Positions 6,551 through 14,817 are shown, counted from the stretch's first letter. The stretch is 17,586 bases of DNA from Candidatus Saccharibacteria bacterium CG10_big_fil_rev_8_21_14_0_10_47_8 (GCA_002793885.1 PFEG01000028.1:1-17586), one strand, 5' to 3'. Notes: generated from the sequence alone by a model not told the origin. Made by a program: numbers and translations.

Positions 6551-7153
6551 ATGACTAAAAAACAACAGGGTTTTACAGCGGTAGAGGCAATCCTAATTCT
6601 GGTAATATTAGCAATTATCGGCTTTGTGGGTTGGTATGTGTACCACGCTAAAAATAATGCCAATAGCGCCTACAATAAAGCTGCTAGCCTATCCACAGCT
6701 TCAAAGGCCGCAAAAAAATCTACAAAATCCACAGACCAAAAACAGTCCTCTACCACACCTGCTCCCGCTCCGGCCAAGGTAACGATTTCCGACTCGCTCA
6801 AAGAAAACACCGCGGCAGCTATAGAATCTCAAAACACCGCTGCGCTTGAGGGTTACATGGCCAGCTCGGTTACCGTAGTAGTCGCTGCTTCAGAGAAAGG
6901 TGGCGCGGAAACAGCCACTCAAGCGGTTAAAGACTTGGATTACCTTAACTCTGGCACTTCCCCATGGGATTTCAAGCTGTCCGATGCCACCCTGGCGTCG
7001 TTTGGAAACGGTTCTTACGGTAAGTACTTCGGGGCCGATACCACCATAGTCGGGCAGTCTGCCAACAAGTACGTGGTATCGTTCGGTGTTAACACCAGCG
7101 GCAAAATAGACACTGTATTTATGGCAGCCAGCGCCGACCTGCTAACTCAATAG
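6551..7153 (+). CDS. Type IV pilin-like protein, third paralogue
   Basis: The short leader MTKKQQG is followed by FTAVE (cleavage after G7, Glu at +5) and a helix with ILAIIGFVGWYVYHAKNN. A Ser/Thr/Lys/Pro-rich linker (about 46-77, including PAPAPAK) leads to an ectodomain of roughly 120 residues with no cysteine and no YPxxW motif, so it differs from the other two pilin-like proteins here. The start is fixed by a perfect AAAGGAGG Shine-Dalgarno (6533-6540). The 10 bases before the ATG (TTTACTAAA and a neighbour) repeat the sequence before the 5836 gene, which suggests that gene and leader were duplicated together. Transcription is probably from the promoter at 5803. Confidence 0.86.
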   Translation: MTKKQQGFTAVEAILILVILAIIGFVGWYVYHAKNNANSAYNKAASLSTASKAAKKSTKSTDQKQSSTTPAPAPAKVTISDSLKENTAAAIESQNTAALEGYMASSVTVVVAASEKGGAETATQAVKDLDYLNSGTSPWDFKLSDATLASFGNGSYGKYFGADTTIVGQSANKYVVSFGVNTSGKIDTVFMAASADLLTQ

Positions 7154-7189
7154 CATTGCAACCGCACAGCACCGGCTCTCCATATTGCG

Positions 7190-7195
7190 TATACT
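7190..7195 (+). promoter_or_regulatory. -10 element of the 7220 gene
   Basis: TATACT lies immediately before an ATG at 7196 that it would exclude from the mRNA (expected start near 7202). That makes the ATG at 7211 or 7220 the likely initiation codon. Confidence 0.45.
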
Positions 7196-7219
7196 ATGTA
7201 TATAGTTAGGATGTACCCT

Positions 7220-7537
7220 ATGAAGTTACAAGGGCTCTCACTCGATTCCCCAACATCAAGACCTATAGAGCTCTCAGAGTATTGCACTGAAACAGAAGCA
7301 ATGCTGGCAGTTATAGATCCAGAGAGGTATGCATCATCGCTAATTGAACTAGGAGTGTTTACTTGCGAGCATGTAAACGTAGAAGAGTCGAGAAAGAATC
7401 GTCTCAAGTGGGCAACTCTATCAGGAGTAACAGAAAATAAGAATGGAGTGTACAAAACCGGTGTTCTAATTCAATTCCCGGGTATTTTTGCCAGGGGGCT
7501 CTGGCACGAGTACGTTGCACGGAGCCTGACGCTGTAA
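7220..7537 (+). CDS. Hypothetical protein, about 105 residues
   Basis: I do not recognise this gene. The protein (MKLQGLSLDSPTSRPIEL...) is soluble, without a signal or membrane segment, and mixes acidic and hydrophobic residues; it has two cysteines (in SEYCTETE and FTCEHVN). ATGs at 7196 and 7211 are in frame, but TATACT at 7190-7195 rules out the first on spacing, and TTAGGA (7206-7211) sits 8 bases before the ATG at 7220. An opposite-strand frame of similar length overlaps it, so the coding strand is not beyond doubt; the promoter and Shine-Dalgarno favour plus. It stands alone between the pilin pair and the tandem-repeat region. Confidence 0.5.
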   Translation: MKLQGLSLDSPTSRPIELSEYCTETEAMLAVIDPERYASSLIELGVFTCEHVNVEESRKNRLKWATLSGVTENKNGVYKTGVLIQFPGIFARGLWHEYVARSLTL

Positions 7538-7612
7538 AGCATATTGAACATAGTAGAATTTCCTTTGACGCTATCATCAACCGGATCTTAGCCGGAAACT
7601 AGTATAGCTATA

Positions 7613-7643
7613 GAGATTACAGAGAGAGATTACAGAGATTACA
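7613..7643 (+). repeat. Three direct copies of GAGATTACA
   Basis: Copies lie at 7613-7621, 7626-7634 and 7635-7643. The last overlaps the left arm of the palindrome at 7639. This looks like slippage-type expansion next to the palindrome. Confidence 0.8.
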
Positions 7644-7659
7644 GGGTGCCACCCTGTAA
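7639..7659. repeat. Intergenic palindrome, copy 2
   Basis: Arms TTACAGGGTG and CACCCTGTAA flank one central C; the element is followed by ATAGGG. It differs from copy 1 (5739-5757) only at the centre and the outer base pair. It lies in the 187-base gap between two unknown genes. Confidence 0.82.
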
Positions 7660-7724
7660 ATAGGGAAAATGTGGTGTAGTATGCTACTTGCCTATCGTGT
7701 TAGCAAGGGATTAGAATTAGCGGT

Positions 7725-8330
7725 ATGGCTAAGCGAAAAACCAAAAAGAAACTTTCCTGGCTCAAAAACCCTAAAAACCGATCCCAAGTATTTTTAGCAG
7801 TTCTGGTTTTATTGGGTGGGAGCTTTTTTGCATACCAAAACTATGCCAAGTGGCAAGATAAACACAAATTCGAACAAGCCCAAACCAGTATTAATGAGCT
7901 GTATTCAGAGATAGTAGCTAAAGTCGGCCAACCGGATAACTATAAAAAAACAAATAGTTGTAGCAGGCCTAATCTGAAGTTTGAACAAGGACCTTTATCG
8001 TGCAATGTCGGAGTAGATATTTTATACGGTGTCGACAATATCCAAGCAGCAACAAATATTTTTAGTACAATTCAAAACGGTATAGTGAAGGAAAGTAGCT
8101 CGTTCGTAAGAATTGCTGATAGCAAGGACAAGGGGTCTCTACCTAGTTCAACCGTGTCATCTGATAATTATAAAGATTCAAAAAGTGGGATGGAGTGTAC
8201 TATTAAATATGCATATGACTCACCGTTTGACACTTTCCTCACACTAAACAAAGAGTCCACCAGCAAGCCCTTATTTATTTCTATTGGGTGCTATGCGAGT
8301 GCAAAAAAAGGCTATTACCCTTCTTCTTAG
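7725..8330 (+). CDS. Membrane-anchored protein of unknown function
   Basis: I do not recognise the family. The 201-residue protein has a very basic cytoplasmic N-terminus (MAKRKTKKKLSWLKNPKNRS), one membrane helix (about 20-41) and an extracytoplasmic domain with five Cys: two flanking SCSRPNLKFEQGPLSCN, one in GMECTIKY, one in IGCYAS and none near the membrane. Paired spacing suggests disulfides outside the cell. The domain contains several Ser-rich loops. No prepilin site is present. There is no convincing Shine-Dalgarno at the ATG; an AGGG 15 bases upstream is too far. It lies upstream of the SGNH gene, which has its own promoter, so the two are probably separate units. Confidence 0.72.
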   Translation: MAKRKTKKKLSWLKNPKNRSQVFLAVLVLLGGSFFAYQNYAKWQDKHKFEQAQTSINELYSEIVAKVGQPDNYKKTNSCSRPNLKFEQGPLSCNVGVDILYGVDNIQAATNIFSTIQNGIVKESSSFVRIADSKDKGSLPSSTVSSDNYKDSKSGMECTIKYAYDSPFDTFLTLNKESTSKPLFISIGCYASAKKGYYPSS

Positions 8331-8357
8331 CCCTCTATTCTACCTAGAGTTACTCAG

Positions 8358-8386
8358 TTGATATTTTATCAATTGAATGCGATAAT
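8358..8386 (+). promoter_or_regulatory. Promoter of the SGNH gene
   Basis: TTGATA (8358-8363), a 17-base spacer and GATAAT (8381-8386), with TG at 8378-8379 as an extended -10. A start near 8393 would give a leader of about 14 bases. The -35 is itself the left arm of a small inverted repeat (TTGATA and TATCAA, 8358-8372). Confidence 0.62.
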
Positions 8387-8406
8387 TTGACTGTAAGTCA
8401 AATTAT
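8382..8406. promoter_or_regulatory. Perfect 11-bp-arm inverted repeat abutting the SGNH start codon
   Basis: Left arm ATAATTTGACT (8382-8392), spacer GTA, right arm AGTCAAATTAT (8396-8406), ending at the base before the ATG. It overlaps the -10 and the expected start site, the classic position for a repressor operator. Only the right arm would be in the mRNA, so a hairpin explanation is less likely. Confidence 0.7.
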
Positions 8407-11307
8407 ATGCATAAGCGGAAACTACTTCGCCGGGGTGGTGGATCACTTCTAACTGGATTACTCCTTGCTTTAGTACTTAATTTTACAATGTCTGGTCTGA
8501 AGACCTCTGCTGACACAACTTCCCCGTGGCTAGGTGTCACAGATCCGGTTTTGCAAAAGGATTCGGAGTTGGCACCAGGAACCGCAGTGCCCTACTCTGT
8601 TAACGGTAATCGTGATTGTACGCAAACCACAATGGCGTTTGTTACCAATAAGCAAGATGTTTGTGGGGTAGAAACCAGCTTTGGGCTATTGGATTCCAAC
8701 AGTAATTTACAGCTTAATAACACCAAATCCGCTGGGAAACTGAATAACTATAATGGCTACCAGCAGGGTATAATTGGCGTTCCCAGCTCATCAACCGTCA
8801 TAAACTACACGTCTCCACCAACTGCCGGTTTGTATCTCTGGTTTACAAAAAACCTACAGGACGCCATTAATACTACGGTTAATCCTGTCACTTATCAGGT
8901 AAATTACCAAGTTAACAGGGGCGCGGATGTAGGCTTAAGAGATAAGGCGCACACTCTCTTAGCCGCCCAAACAGACTCACTAAGTTTTTCCAGTAACGGT
9001 AAGTGGATGGTTGTTGATTCGCCTTACCGGGCAATGCTACGCGTAAACCTTGATACGTTCGAAGTTTTGCCATTTGCACCAGCTTTCAATTACGATATTG
9101 GTATTGCGCCTGGCGCCCAGACGGCCGTAAGTAGTGATGGCCGATATGCCGTGGTGGCTTCCAGGCCATTTAATTTATTCAAGATATACGATCTAAGCAC
9201 TTGCGGCGTTGTGCCGAACAGTGTAAGTACGCCGGTAACTTGCCAATCGCGCGATCTGTTACCCTTTATGCAAAGCAAAATCACCAACCTCCAAGGTGTT
9301 AGCGCGATCCGTTTTTTGAGTGATGATAGCCTAAGCCTTTATGCCAACTACTACTTAACAGCAGGTGTATCATCAACTAACCAGGTAGCTAAGTATATTT
9401 TGAGTTCGGCGGGTGGCTCCGCTCAAAGAATTGAATATTTAGCCATGGGAGATTCGTACATCTCCGGCGAGGGAGCATATGATTACCAGGATGGTACGGA
9501 TACAGATAATAACCACTGCCATCTGTCGCAAAAGTCTTACCCACATTTAGTGGCTGTCAGCCTTAGCTTTAACAGTTTCCATTCAGTCGCGTGTTCTGGC
9601 GCGACCATGAATGACATAAATAACGGTAGCGGTCAGTACAAGGGACAGGTAAGGGATAATAAGACAAGGGATCAAAGAAACTCAGAAAGTATATTGAGCT
9701 CATTTAGTGTCGGTTACATTAATCAATCAGATTTTGTTACAAGATATCGTCCAGGAGCAGTAACCCTATCCATATCCGGCAACGACATCGGTTTTTCCAG
9801 TATCGTAAAAACCTGCGTTACAGCCAGTTACACCTGCTATAACACTTACGAAGACCGGCTGGAACTCATCAGACAAATAAACGCGAAGTTCCCAAAAATA
9901 GTTGAAACGTATAAAAAAATTAAAAATGTATCGCCTGATTCGAAAGTCTATGTCGTTGGCTACCCGCAGATTGCTTTTGTAGGCGGCAATTGCGCGAATA
10001 ACGTCCATTTAAATACAGAGGAAATAGGGTTTTCGCAGCAGATAATCAGTTATCTTGACCTGGTTATCAAACAAGCCGCGTCAAAGGCCGGGGTTTACTA
10101 CGTAGACACCGAAAACGCTCTAGCTGGCCACCGGTTATGCGAGACAAAGAGTAGCGATGTGGCGGTGAACGGGTTAACAGCTGGCAATGATAAGCCCAGT
10201 TTTTTGCATGGACCAATGGGCAACGAGAGCTATCACCCCAACCAGTTGGGGCACCAAATATTAGAGCAAGCAGTACTTGCCGCTACTCAAAGCTTGACCC
10301 AAACTATGCCTACAGCTAACCCCAACGCTGCCCCACCATCAGAAACCGGCTTGGCAATTTTGGATATGCCACATACCAACCGAGGCATCTATAACTTAAA
10401 TTATAACAATCAAATGACCGGCGACGTGGCATATAAAGGCACTCTGCAGAGTATTTATGTCGATGGGCTTGAGTACTCACTTAAACTTCAGTCGTCTTAT
10501 AGCGCCACTATCCATTCTGATCCCATAAATTTGGGGAGTTTTAGCACGGATGCAAACGGTGATTTGTCTTTCAGCGCGCAAATACCATCCGGTGTGCCGA
10601 CTGGTTACCATACCCTACAAGTTACCGGTACAAACTTCGCCGGGGAATTGGTTAACATCTATAAAATAATTTATGTAGCGGCCAGCCAAGATGATTACGA
10701 CGGTGATGGTATTGTCAACAGTATTGACCCATGTGGATTTGTCGGTGTTTTTCACCAGGACTATGACCAAGATAGTCTGGATGATAGCTGTGACGGGTTT
10801 ATCGATGAACCGCCTGCTGTGATTACGCCTCCTCCGACAACAGAGCCTACTTCTCCGGCAGACGAGACACCAGCTGATCCTGAGCCCACAACAACGCAAA
10901 ACGAACAGGAGCAGTCAACCCCTCCTGCTGACAGCTCAACACCCGATAGTGAGTCTGTGCCAGATTTTCAGCCGGCCACTGTGCCAGTCGATATCCCACA
11001 GGTTATTAACACTGATGTACAGCCTGCGGACAATTTAGTGCCAAACACCTCCTCTCAAACAGTCCAGGCCGAGCCAAGCAGCGTTATTGCTACAGCGGCT
11101 ACTATCACCAATCAAGAAACAGCTACCCTAGAGCCCGAAGTTTTGAGTGATAGTATCAGTAAGAATATGGTAGCGGCCCGTGTTTCAACCGTTGAAGCAG
11201 CAGCATCCAGCCCTACCGCTAGCCGTGATTACCCTAAACTAATGATATTGGCTAGCGGCAGCCTGCTGAGTATAATTTCTGCGGCTGCTTGGAAGTTTAG
11301 AAACTAA
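8407..11307 (+). CDS. Large surface or secreted SGNH (GDSL-like) esterase with TSP3-type repeat and C-terminal anchor
   Basis: This 966-residue protein has a signal-like N-terminus (RKLLRRGGG, then a helix at about 14-30). Residues about 180-290 look like beta-propeller blades (SSNGKWMVVDSPYRAMLRVNLDT, SSDGRYAVV). An SGNH hydrolase domain follows: GDSYISGEG with Ser350, an ACSGAT stretch, SGNDIGF (G458-N459-D460) and SYHPNQLGH with His610. This matches the S, N and H blocks of secreted esterases and lipases; it would cleave an ester in lipid or polysaccharide. After a beta-rich domain comes DDYDGDGIVNSIDPC...DYDQDSLDDSCDG (about 762-797), a thrombospondin-type-3-like calcium motif, a long Pro/Thr/Ser/Glu-rich stalk, and a C-terminal helix (about 943-962) ending KFRN. 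No LPXTG is seen, so the anchor is probably the helix itself. The promoter carries a large palindrome, suggesting regulation. Confidence 0.88.
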   Translation: MHKRKLLRRGGGSLLTGLLLALVLNFTMSGLKTSADTTSPWLGVTDPVLQKDSELAPGTAVPYSVNGNRDCTQTTMAFVTNKQDVCGVETSFGLLDSNSNLQLNNTKSAGKLNNYNGYQQGIIGVPSSSTVINYTSPPTAGLYLWFTKNLQDAINTTVNPVTYQVNYQVNRGADVGLRDKAHTLLAAQTDSLSFSSNGKWMVVDSPYRAMLRVNLDTFEVLPFAPAFNYDIGIAPGAQTAVSSDGRYAVVASRPFNLFKIYDLSTCGVVPNSVSTPVTCQSRDLLPFMQSKITNLQGVSAIRFLSDDSLSLYANYYLTAGVSSTNQVAKYILSSAGGSAQRIEYLAMGDSYISGEGAYDYQDGTDTDNNHCHLSQKSYPHLVAVSLSFNSFHSVACSGATMNDINNGSGQYKGQVRDNKTRDQRNSESILSSFSVGYINQSDFVTRYRPGAVTLSISGNDIGFSSIVKTCVTASYTCYNTYEDRLELIRQINAKFPKIVETYKKIKNVSPDSKVYVVGYPQIAFVGGNCANNVHLNTEEIGFSQQIISYLDLVIKQAASKAGVYYVDTENALAGHRLCETKSSDVAVNGLTAGNDKPSFLHGPMGNESYHPNQLGHQILEQAVLAATQSLTQTMPTANPNAAPPSETGLAILDMPHTNRGIYNLNYNNQMTGDVAYKGTLQSIYVDGLEYSLKLQSSYSATIHSDPINLGSFSTDANGDLSFSAQIPSGVPTGYHTLQVTGTNFAGELVNIYKIIYVAASQDDYDGDGIVNSIDPCGFVGVFHQDYDQDSLDDSCDGFIDEPPAVITPPPTTEPTSPADETPADPEPTTTQNEQEQSTPPADSSTPDSESVPDFQPATVPVDIPQVINTDVQPADNLVPNTSSQTVQAEPSSVIATAATITNQETATLEPEVLSDSISKNMVAARVSTVEAAASSPTASRDYPKLMILASGSLLSIISAAAWKFRN

Positions 11308-11391
11308 ACGCTAAACCAAACGCTCCTTTTTGCTTGCTATATGCCGAGCTTATTTTGGTGATAGGATAGGAAGACAAAATATGGCTAGGCA

Positions 11392-12678
11392 ATGAATGAG
11401 TTTGTAAGGCTGCTGCGCCGCAGCGACTATAGAAAGTTGCTTATCGGCCAGTCAATTTCGGGGTTGGGTGACTGGGCGGCAACTTTTGGTTTGATTGCTC
11501 TAGTTTATGATTTAACCGGTAACACCAGCAGCGTGGCATGGATTTTGATTCTGCGCCTTATACCTCCGTTATTTGCCGCACCTATAGGTGGAGTTTTTGC
11601 AGACAGATTTCCGCGCCGGACCATTATGGTCACTTGCGACTTATTAAGGGCGGTACTTATTGTATTGGTGCCCTTCGTTAACTTATGGCTTATTTTCGCG
11701 ATAGCTCTGGTGCACGAGCTTTTTTCGTTATTTTTCCTACCTGCCAGAGACGCTAGCATCCCGGACCTGACGCCCAAGAAACTTTTGCCGCAGGCCAATG
11801 GTTTAATGCTAGCTTCTTATTATGGCTCCCTGCCGATTGCCGGCGCTATATTCGGGGCGATATACCACTCTTCCAGCCTAGTGCCCAGCTTCTTCCCTCT
11901 TAGCCAGTTGGTTAACCAACGGCCAACTACGCTTGTCTTCTTTTTGGATGCCCTGACTTTTTTAGTATCGGCTTCTTTAATTTATCACCTCAACTTACGC
12001 CGAAAAGTTCACTATACACAACACGGCTCCATTAAAACCGATCTGGTTGAGGGAGTTAAGTTTGTTTGGCAACATAAGGCTTTGCGCCTTTTGTCTTTGG
12101 GTATCGTTATGGCCATGTTTGGCGGGGGTGTCCTGTTTGCCATTGGCATAGCTTACGTAAGAGAGACGCTTGGCGGTTCTAATTTAACCTTCGGTTGGCT
12201 GGCTTCGTTATGGGGCGCCGGGATGGCCATCGGCCTACTACTGGTCAGGAAACTTATTGATTGGCGTGGTGCGCCGTACATTTTTGTAGCTTCTATCGCC
12301 GCCAGTGGTGGAATTTTGATATCTATGTCGCTGGTTTCTCACATACTGTTGGCCTTTGCGCTGGTGATACCTTTTGGCATGGCTTTTGCCATTTCTATTA
12401 CGTTGGCGATGAGCTTAGCCCAGTCGATGGTAAAAGACAGCATGCGTGGACGGATGATGGGTGGCGTGCAGACTTATTACCGGCTGGGCTTAGGAGCTGG
12501 TGCCTTGATCATGGGGACGGTGGCCCACTCAATAAAAGAAGTTGATATAGGAGTTAGGTTGGACGGTAACCAGCTGGGAATGTTCGTAAGCGGCCTCTTA
12601 ATAATCGCCGCGGCAATCACCTGCCTAGGCTTGCTAGCTACTCATCCTTTTAAATTTCGCTCCAAGACGAAAACATAA
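11392..12678 (+). CDS. Major facilitator superfamily exporter
   Basis: The 428-residue protein has about 12 hydrophobic segments and the MFS loop 2-3 motif as GGVFADRFPRR, preceded by GLGDWAATFGLIALVYDLTGN, an opening typical of the EntS/MFS_3 group of drug and siderophore exporters. A central cytoplasmic loop (about residues 200-220) separates two six-helix halves, and the second half has YRLGLGAGALIMG. The substrate cannot be told from sequence; proton-coupled efflux of a small molecule is the family expectation. The start is MNEFVRLLRRSDYRKLLIGQ, a standard cytoplasmic N-terminus. A four-codon frame (11381-11395) with an upstream AGGAAG overlaps the ATG as ATGA, and may couple translation. 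It converges on the 12726 gene with a 47-base gap and no obvious terminator. Confidence 0.9.
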   Translation: MNEFVRLLRRSDYRKLLIGQSISGLGDWAATFGLIALVYDLTGNTSSVAWILILRLIPPLFAAPIGGVFADRFPRRTIMVTCDLLRAVLIVLVPFVNLWLIFAIALVHELFSLFFLPARDASIPDLTPKKLLPQANGLMLASYYGSLPIAGAIFGAIYHSSSLVPSFFPLSQLVNQRPTTLVFFLDALTFLVSASLIYHLNLRRKVHYTQHGSIKTDLVEGVKFVWQHKALRLLSLGIVMAMFGGGVLFAIGIAYVRETLGGSNLTFGWLASLWGAGMAIGLLLVRKLIDWRGAPYIFVASIAASGGILISMSLVSHILLAFALVIPFGMAFAISITLAMSLAQSMVKDSMRGRMMGGVQTYYRLGLGAGALIMGTVAHSIKEVDIGVRLDGNQLGMFVSGLLIIAAAITCLGLLATHPFKFRSKTKT

Positions 12679-12725
12679 TTTAAAGCGACTGCAAACTAAA
12701 AAGGTATGAACCTGGGAGTTATAGT

Positions 12726-13829
12726 CTACTGGATTGGTATCCTTCTCTTAGATGGCGGTTTGCTTGAGGGAGAAGGCTTATTTGCAGCCGGAGTTTCGGA
12801 AGTCTCCGAACCTTGGCCATCGTCTGACTTGGAGCGTCCGTCTTTGAATAAGAACATTGCTCCGGCTACGGAGGCAACACCAATTACAGCGTAAGCTGTA
12901 CCTACGATGTAGTATGTATTGTCTACTTCCTGAACAATATCGCGGGCCAAAACTTTAACTTTTTCTTGTAGGACTACATTATTGAGTTTGAGTTTGGGCA
13001 GCACTTTGGCGGTTGCCTGGTTAAGCCCCCAAGCAAATATCACCATAAAGACACCGATTATCAGCAAAGTTATCCCTACCCTCTTAAAACCACTGCGCTT
13101 GGTGGGGCTCAAAAATATAATCGTGGCAGCGATTAGCAGAGTTAGTATGGCAAGGACAACCGGGCTGCTTTTAGCCTTTTGATAGGCTTTAGGGGCGTCT
13201 TTTAGGCTGTCGTTAAAGATAGACTGGTTAGAATCTGAAGATTTAAGGTCTTTGGCGGTTATGGTCGGATTGTCCAAGAAACCTTTGCCGTTTAAGATAT
13301 TACTTTTTACATTGGCGACAGCCTGAGCCGCCGTAACGCCTCGGGGCAGACAGGTAGCATTAAAAGCGTCAAAAGATTGGACGTTTGTCCCCGCGGGACA
13401 GATCGGCAGGCCGGATAGTTGTTGTTGCAAGTTTGCCGCGACACTGTCCGCAAACTGGGTCTTCACACTTGTTAAATCTATAAGAAAATCCGGGCTAGCG
13501 CTTTTGCCGTCCAGCCAGCGGTAAATACTGTCTATAAAAGTTTCGGAGTTTTGTTTTAGGAAGGCTGGAGTGATAGATTCGCTGGCAGCAGTACGGACCA
13601 GTGAATTGTTAAGCTGAACATCGCCCCCGTTATCGCCAGAAATTGTTTTGGCTTGGTCTAAAAGCCCGCTGACCACGGAGCTGTATACACCACTATCATT
13701 TAAAATCTGTTTGATTTTTTCCGGATGGGTTACTACTCTCACGAAACCAATATCTGCCGCCAACCCAAATAGCAACAGGCTAAACAGCGGCAGCACAACC
13801 ACCAGCGCAGCTTTGCGCACAAAATGCAT
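12726..13829 (-). CDS. Four-helix membrane protein of unknown function
   Basis: I do not recognise the family. The 367-residue protein has an N-terminal helix (about 8-27), a roughly 190-residue extracytoplasmic domain with one likely disulfide (C144 in LPICPAG and C160 in ATCLPRG), three more helices (about 222-241, 251-269 and 306-328) and a hydrophilic Ser/Pro/Lys-rich tail. The domain has many Gln/Asn/Ser-rich helical stretches. The start is supported by TACAAT exactly six bases before the ATG and TTGGTG 17 bases further up, again with no Shine-Dalgarno. It diverges from the polysaccharide deacetylase gene, 105 bases away, so a cell-envelope role is possible but not shown. Confidence 0.8.
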   Translation of the reverse strand: MHFVRKAALVVVLPLFSLLLFGLAADIGFVRVVTHPEKIKQILNDSGVYSSVVSGLLDQAKTISGDNGGDVQLNNSLVRTAASESITPAFLKQNSETFIDSIYRWLDGKSASPDFLIDLTSVKTQFADSVAANLQQQLSGLPICPAGTNVQSFDAFNATCLPRGVTAAQAVANVKSNILNGKGFLDNPTITAKDLKSSDSNQSIFNDSLKDAPKAYQKAKSSPVVLAILTLLIAATIIFLSPTKRSGFKRVGITLLIIGVFMVIFAWGLNQATAKVLPKLKLNNVVLQEKVKVLARDIVQEVDNTYYIVGTAYAVIGVASVAGAMFLFKDGRSKSDDGQGSETSETPAANKPSPSSKPPSKRRIPIQ

Positions 13830-13835
13830 AAGCTT

Positions 13836-13864
13836 ATTGTAGGATAATCTGGCTTGCGCACCAA
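13836..13864 (-). promoter_or_regulatory. Promoter of the 13829 gene (leaderless type)
   Basis: On the minus strand: TTGGTG (13864-13859), a 17-base spacer, TACAAT (13841-13836), six bases, then the ATG at 13829. The mRNA should begin at about the start codon. Confidence 0.62.
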
Positions 13865-13895
13865 GTATTTTACTGGCAGAAGTAGCTTAGAGGTT

Positions 13896-13925
13896 TTGTT
13901 TATAAGGTGTTATCCAAGGTATAAT
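13896..13925 (+). promoter_or_regulatory. Promoter of the deacetylase gene (near-leaderless)
   Basis: TTGTTT (13896-13901), an 18-base spacer and a perfect TATAAT (13920-13925) that ends 9 bases before the ATG at 13935. This excludes the in-frame ATG at 13854. Confidence 0.65.
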
Positions 13926-13934
13926 AGTCCGGCT

Positions 13935-14801
13935 ATGGCTACTGGGAAAAAGAATGCCGGCCGGTTGATTATTAAAATTATTTCCAGGCAAAAAAACCTG
14001 GTTGTTATCGTAGTAATAGTAATAGTAGGCTTTAGTCTAATACATAAGGATAGCCCGCGGAATCACACACCAAACCGCACGGAGCCCATCTTTGCGCTTC
14101 AAACTAGTGCTTATCCTCAGCACGGAGTCGAACCCGAGCCTATACGCGCCCCGCATGCTATCAAAACATCACCTCTTTTGTTAATGCCATGGCGGGGGCC
14201 GGTTGAACCACAGTCCACACCACCCAATGCTGCCCAGGTTGTCTATAAAGTTTCTACTACCGACCCTGTGGTATTTGTGAGTATTGATGACGGCGTTGTC
14301 CAATCTCCGGAGATACTAGATTGGCTAACTCGCCACCACCTGCCTTTCACAATGTTTCTGTATAACGGGGTGATAAAAGATAATTACCAGTACTTTGCTA
14401 AGCTTCAAGCGGCGGGCTTGCCGGTAGAAAACCATACTCTAAATCATCCGCACCTGCCCAAGCTTAATCTAGACCAACAAAAAACCGAAATTTGTGGCGC
14501 GGCGGATACCTATGCGCAGGTTTTTGGCCGCCGCCCAACTTTGTTCAGGCCGCCGTATGGTGCATTTAATGTCGATACCCGTCAAGCCGCCGCCGAGTGT
14601 GGTATGCGGGCTATTGTGATGTGGCACGCTACAGTGGACAGAGGCGTCATGCACTTTCAGGACGATATCGGACATCTGGAACCTGGCGACATTGTGCTGA
14701 TGCACTTTAGGCCGGAGTTTTTACAGGATATACAAGTGCTTACCAACCAAGTGCAACAGGATAAATTACGAATTGGGCGGCTTGAGGATTGGCTGAAATA
14801 G
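13935..14801 (+). CDS. NodB-type polysaccharide deacetylase, membrane-anchored
   Basis: The 288-residue protein has a basic N-terminus, one membrane helix (about 20-36) and an extracytoplasmic carbohydrate esterase 4 domain (about 112-288). All motifs are present: SIDDG (D118, D119), HTLNHPHL (metal ligands H167 and H171), RPPYG (205-209), W230...D235 and LMHF (H257). Such enzymes use a divalent metal to remove N-acetyl groups from peptidoglycan or other amino sugar polymers. Motif 1 reads SIDDG instead of the commoner TFDDG. In a host-associated bacterium it may protect its own wall from lysozyme or trim surface polymer. The start at 13935 is chosen because TATAAT ends 9 bases before it; a start at 13854 would add 27 residues upstream of the promoter. 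It is followed after 16 bases by tRNA-Ser. Confidence 0.92.
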   Translation: MATGKKNAGRLIIKIISRQKNLVVIVVIVIVGFSLIHKDSPRNHTPNRTEPIFALQTSAYPQHGVEPEPIRAPHAIKTSPLLLMPWRGPVEPQSTPPNAAQVVYKVSTTDPVVFVSIDDGVVQSPEILDWLTRHHLPFTMFLYNGVIKDNYQYFAKLQAAGLPVENHTLNHPHLPKLNLDQQKTEICGAADTYAQVFGRRPTLFRPPYGAFNVDTRQAAAECGMRAIVMWHATVDRGVMHFQDDIGHLEPGDIVLMHFRPEFLQDIQVLTNQVQQDKLRIGRLEDWLK

Positions 14802-14817
14802 GGGCAAAATAGCTTAT

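Noticed and set aside
7147..7455. Minus-strand frame of 102 codons opposite the 7220 gene
   Set aside because: It has no Shine-Dalgarno or promoter of its own, is Ser-rich without any recognisable fold, and overlaps the better supported plus-strand gene.
7613..7643. Spaced GAGATTACA copies as a CRISPR array
   Set aside because: Repeats are only nine bases, spacing is 13 then 9, and there are no spacers or cas genes.
11308..11391. Terminator search between the SGNH and MFS genes
   Set aside because: No stable stem followed by T tract was found; CTCCTTTTTG has a T run but no stem before it.
12706..12894. Plus-strand frame of 62 codons at the 3' end of the 12726 gene
   Set aside because: It lies mostly in the hydrophilic tail of the minus-strand gene and has no independent support.
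13854..13934. Upstream in-frame start of the deacetylase
   Set aside because: It would begin before a perfect TATAAT; the added residues precede the natural basic N-terminus and helix.
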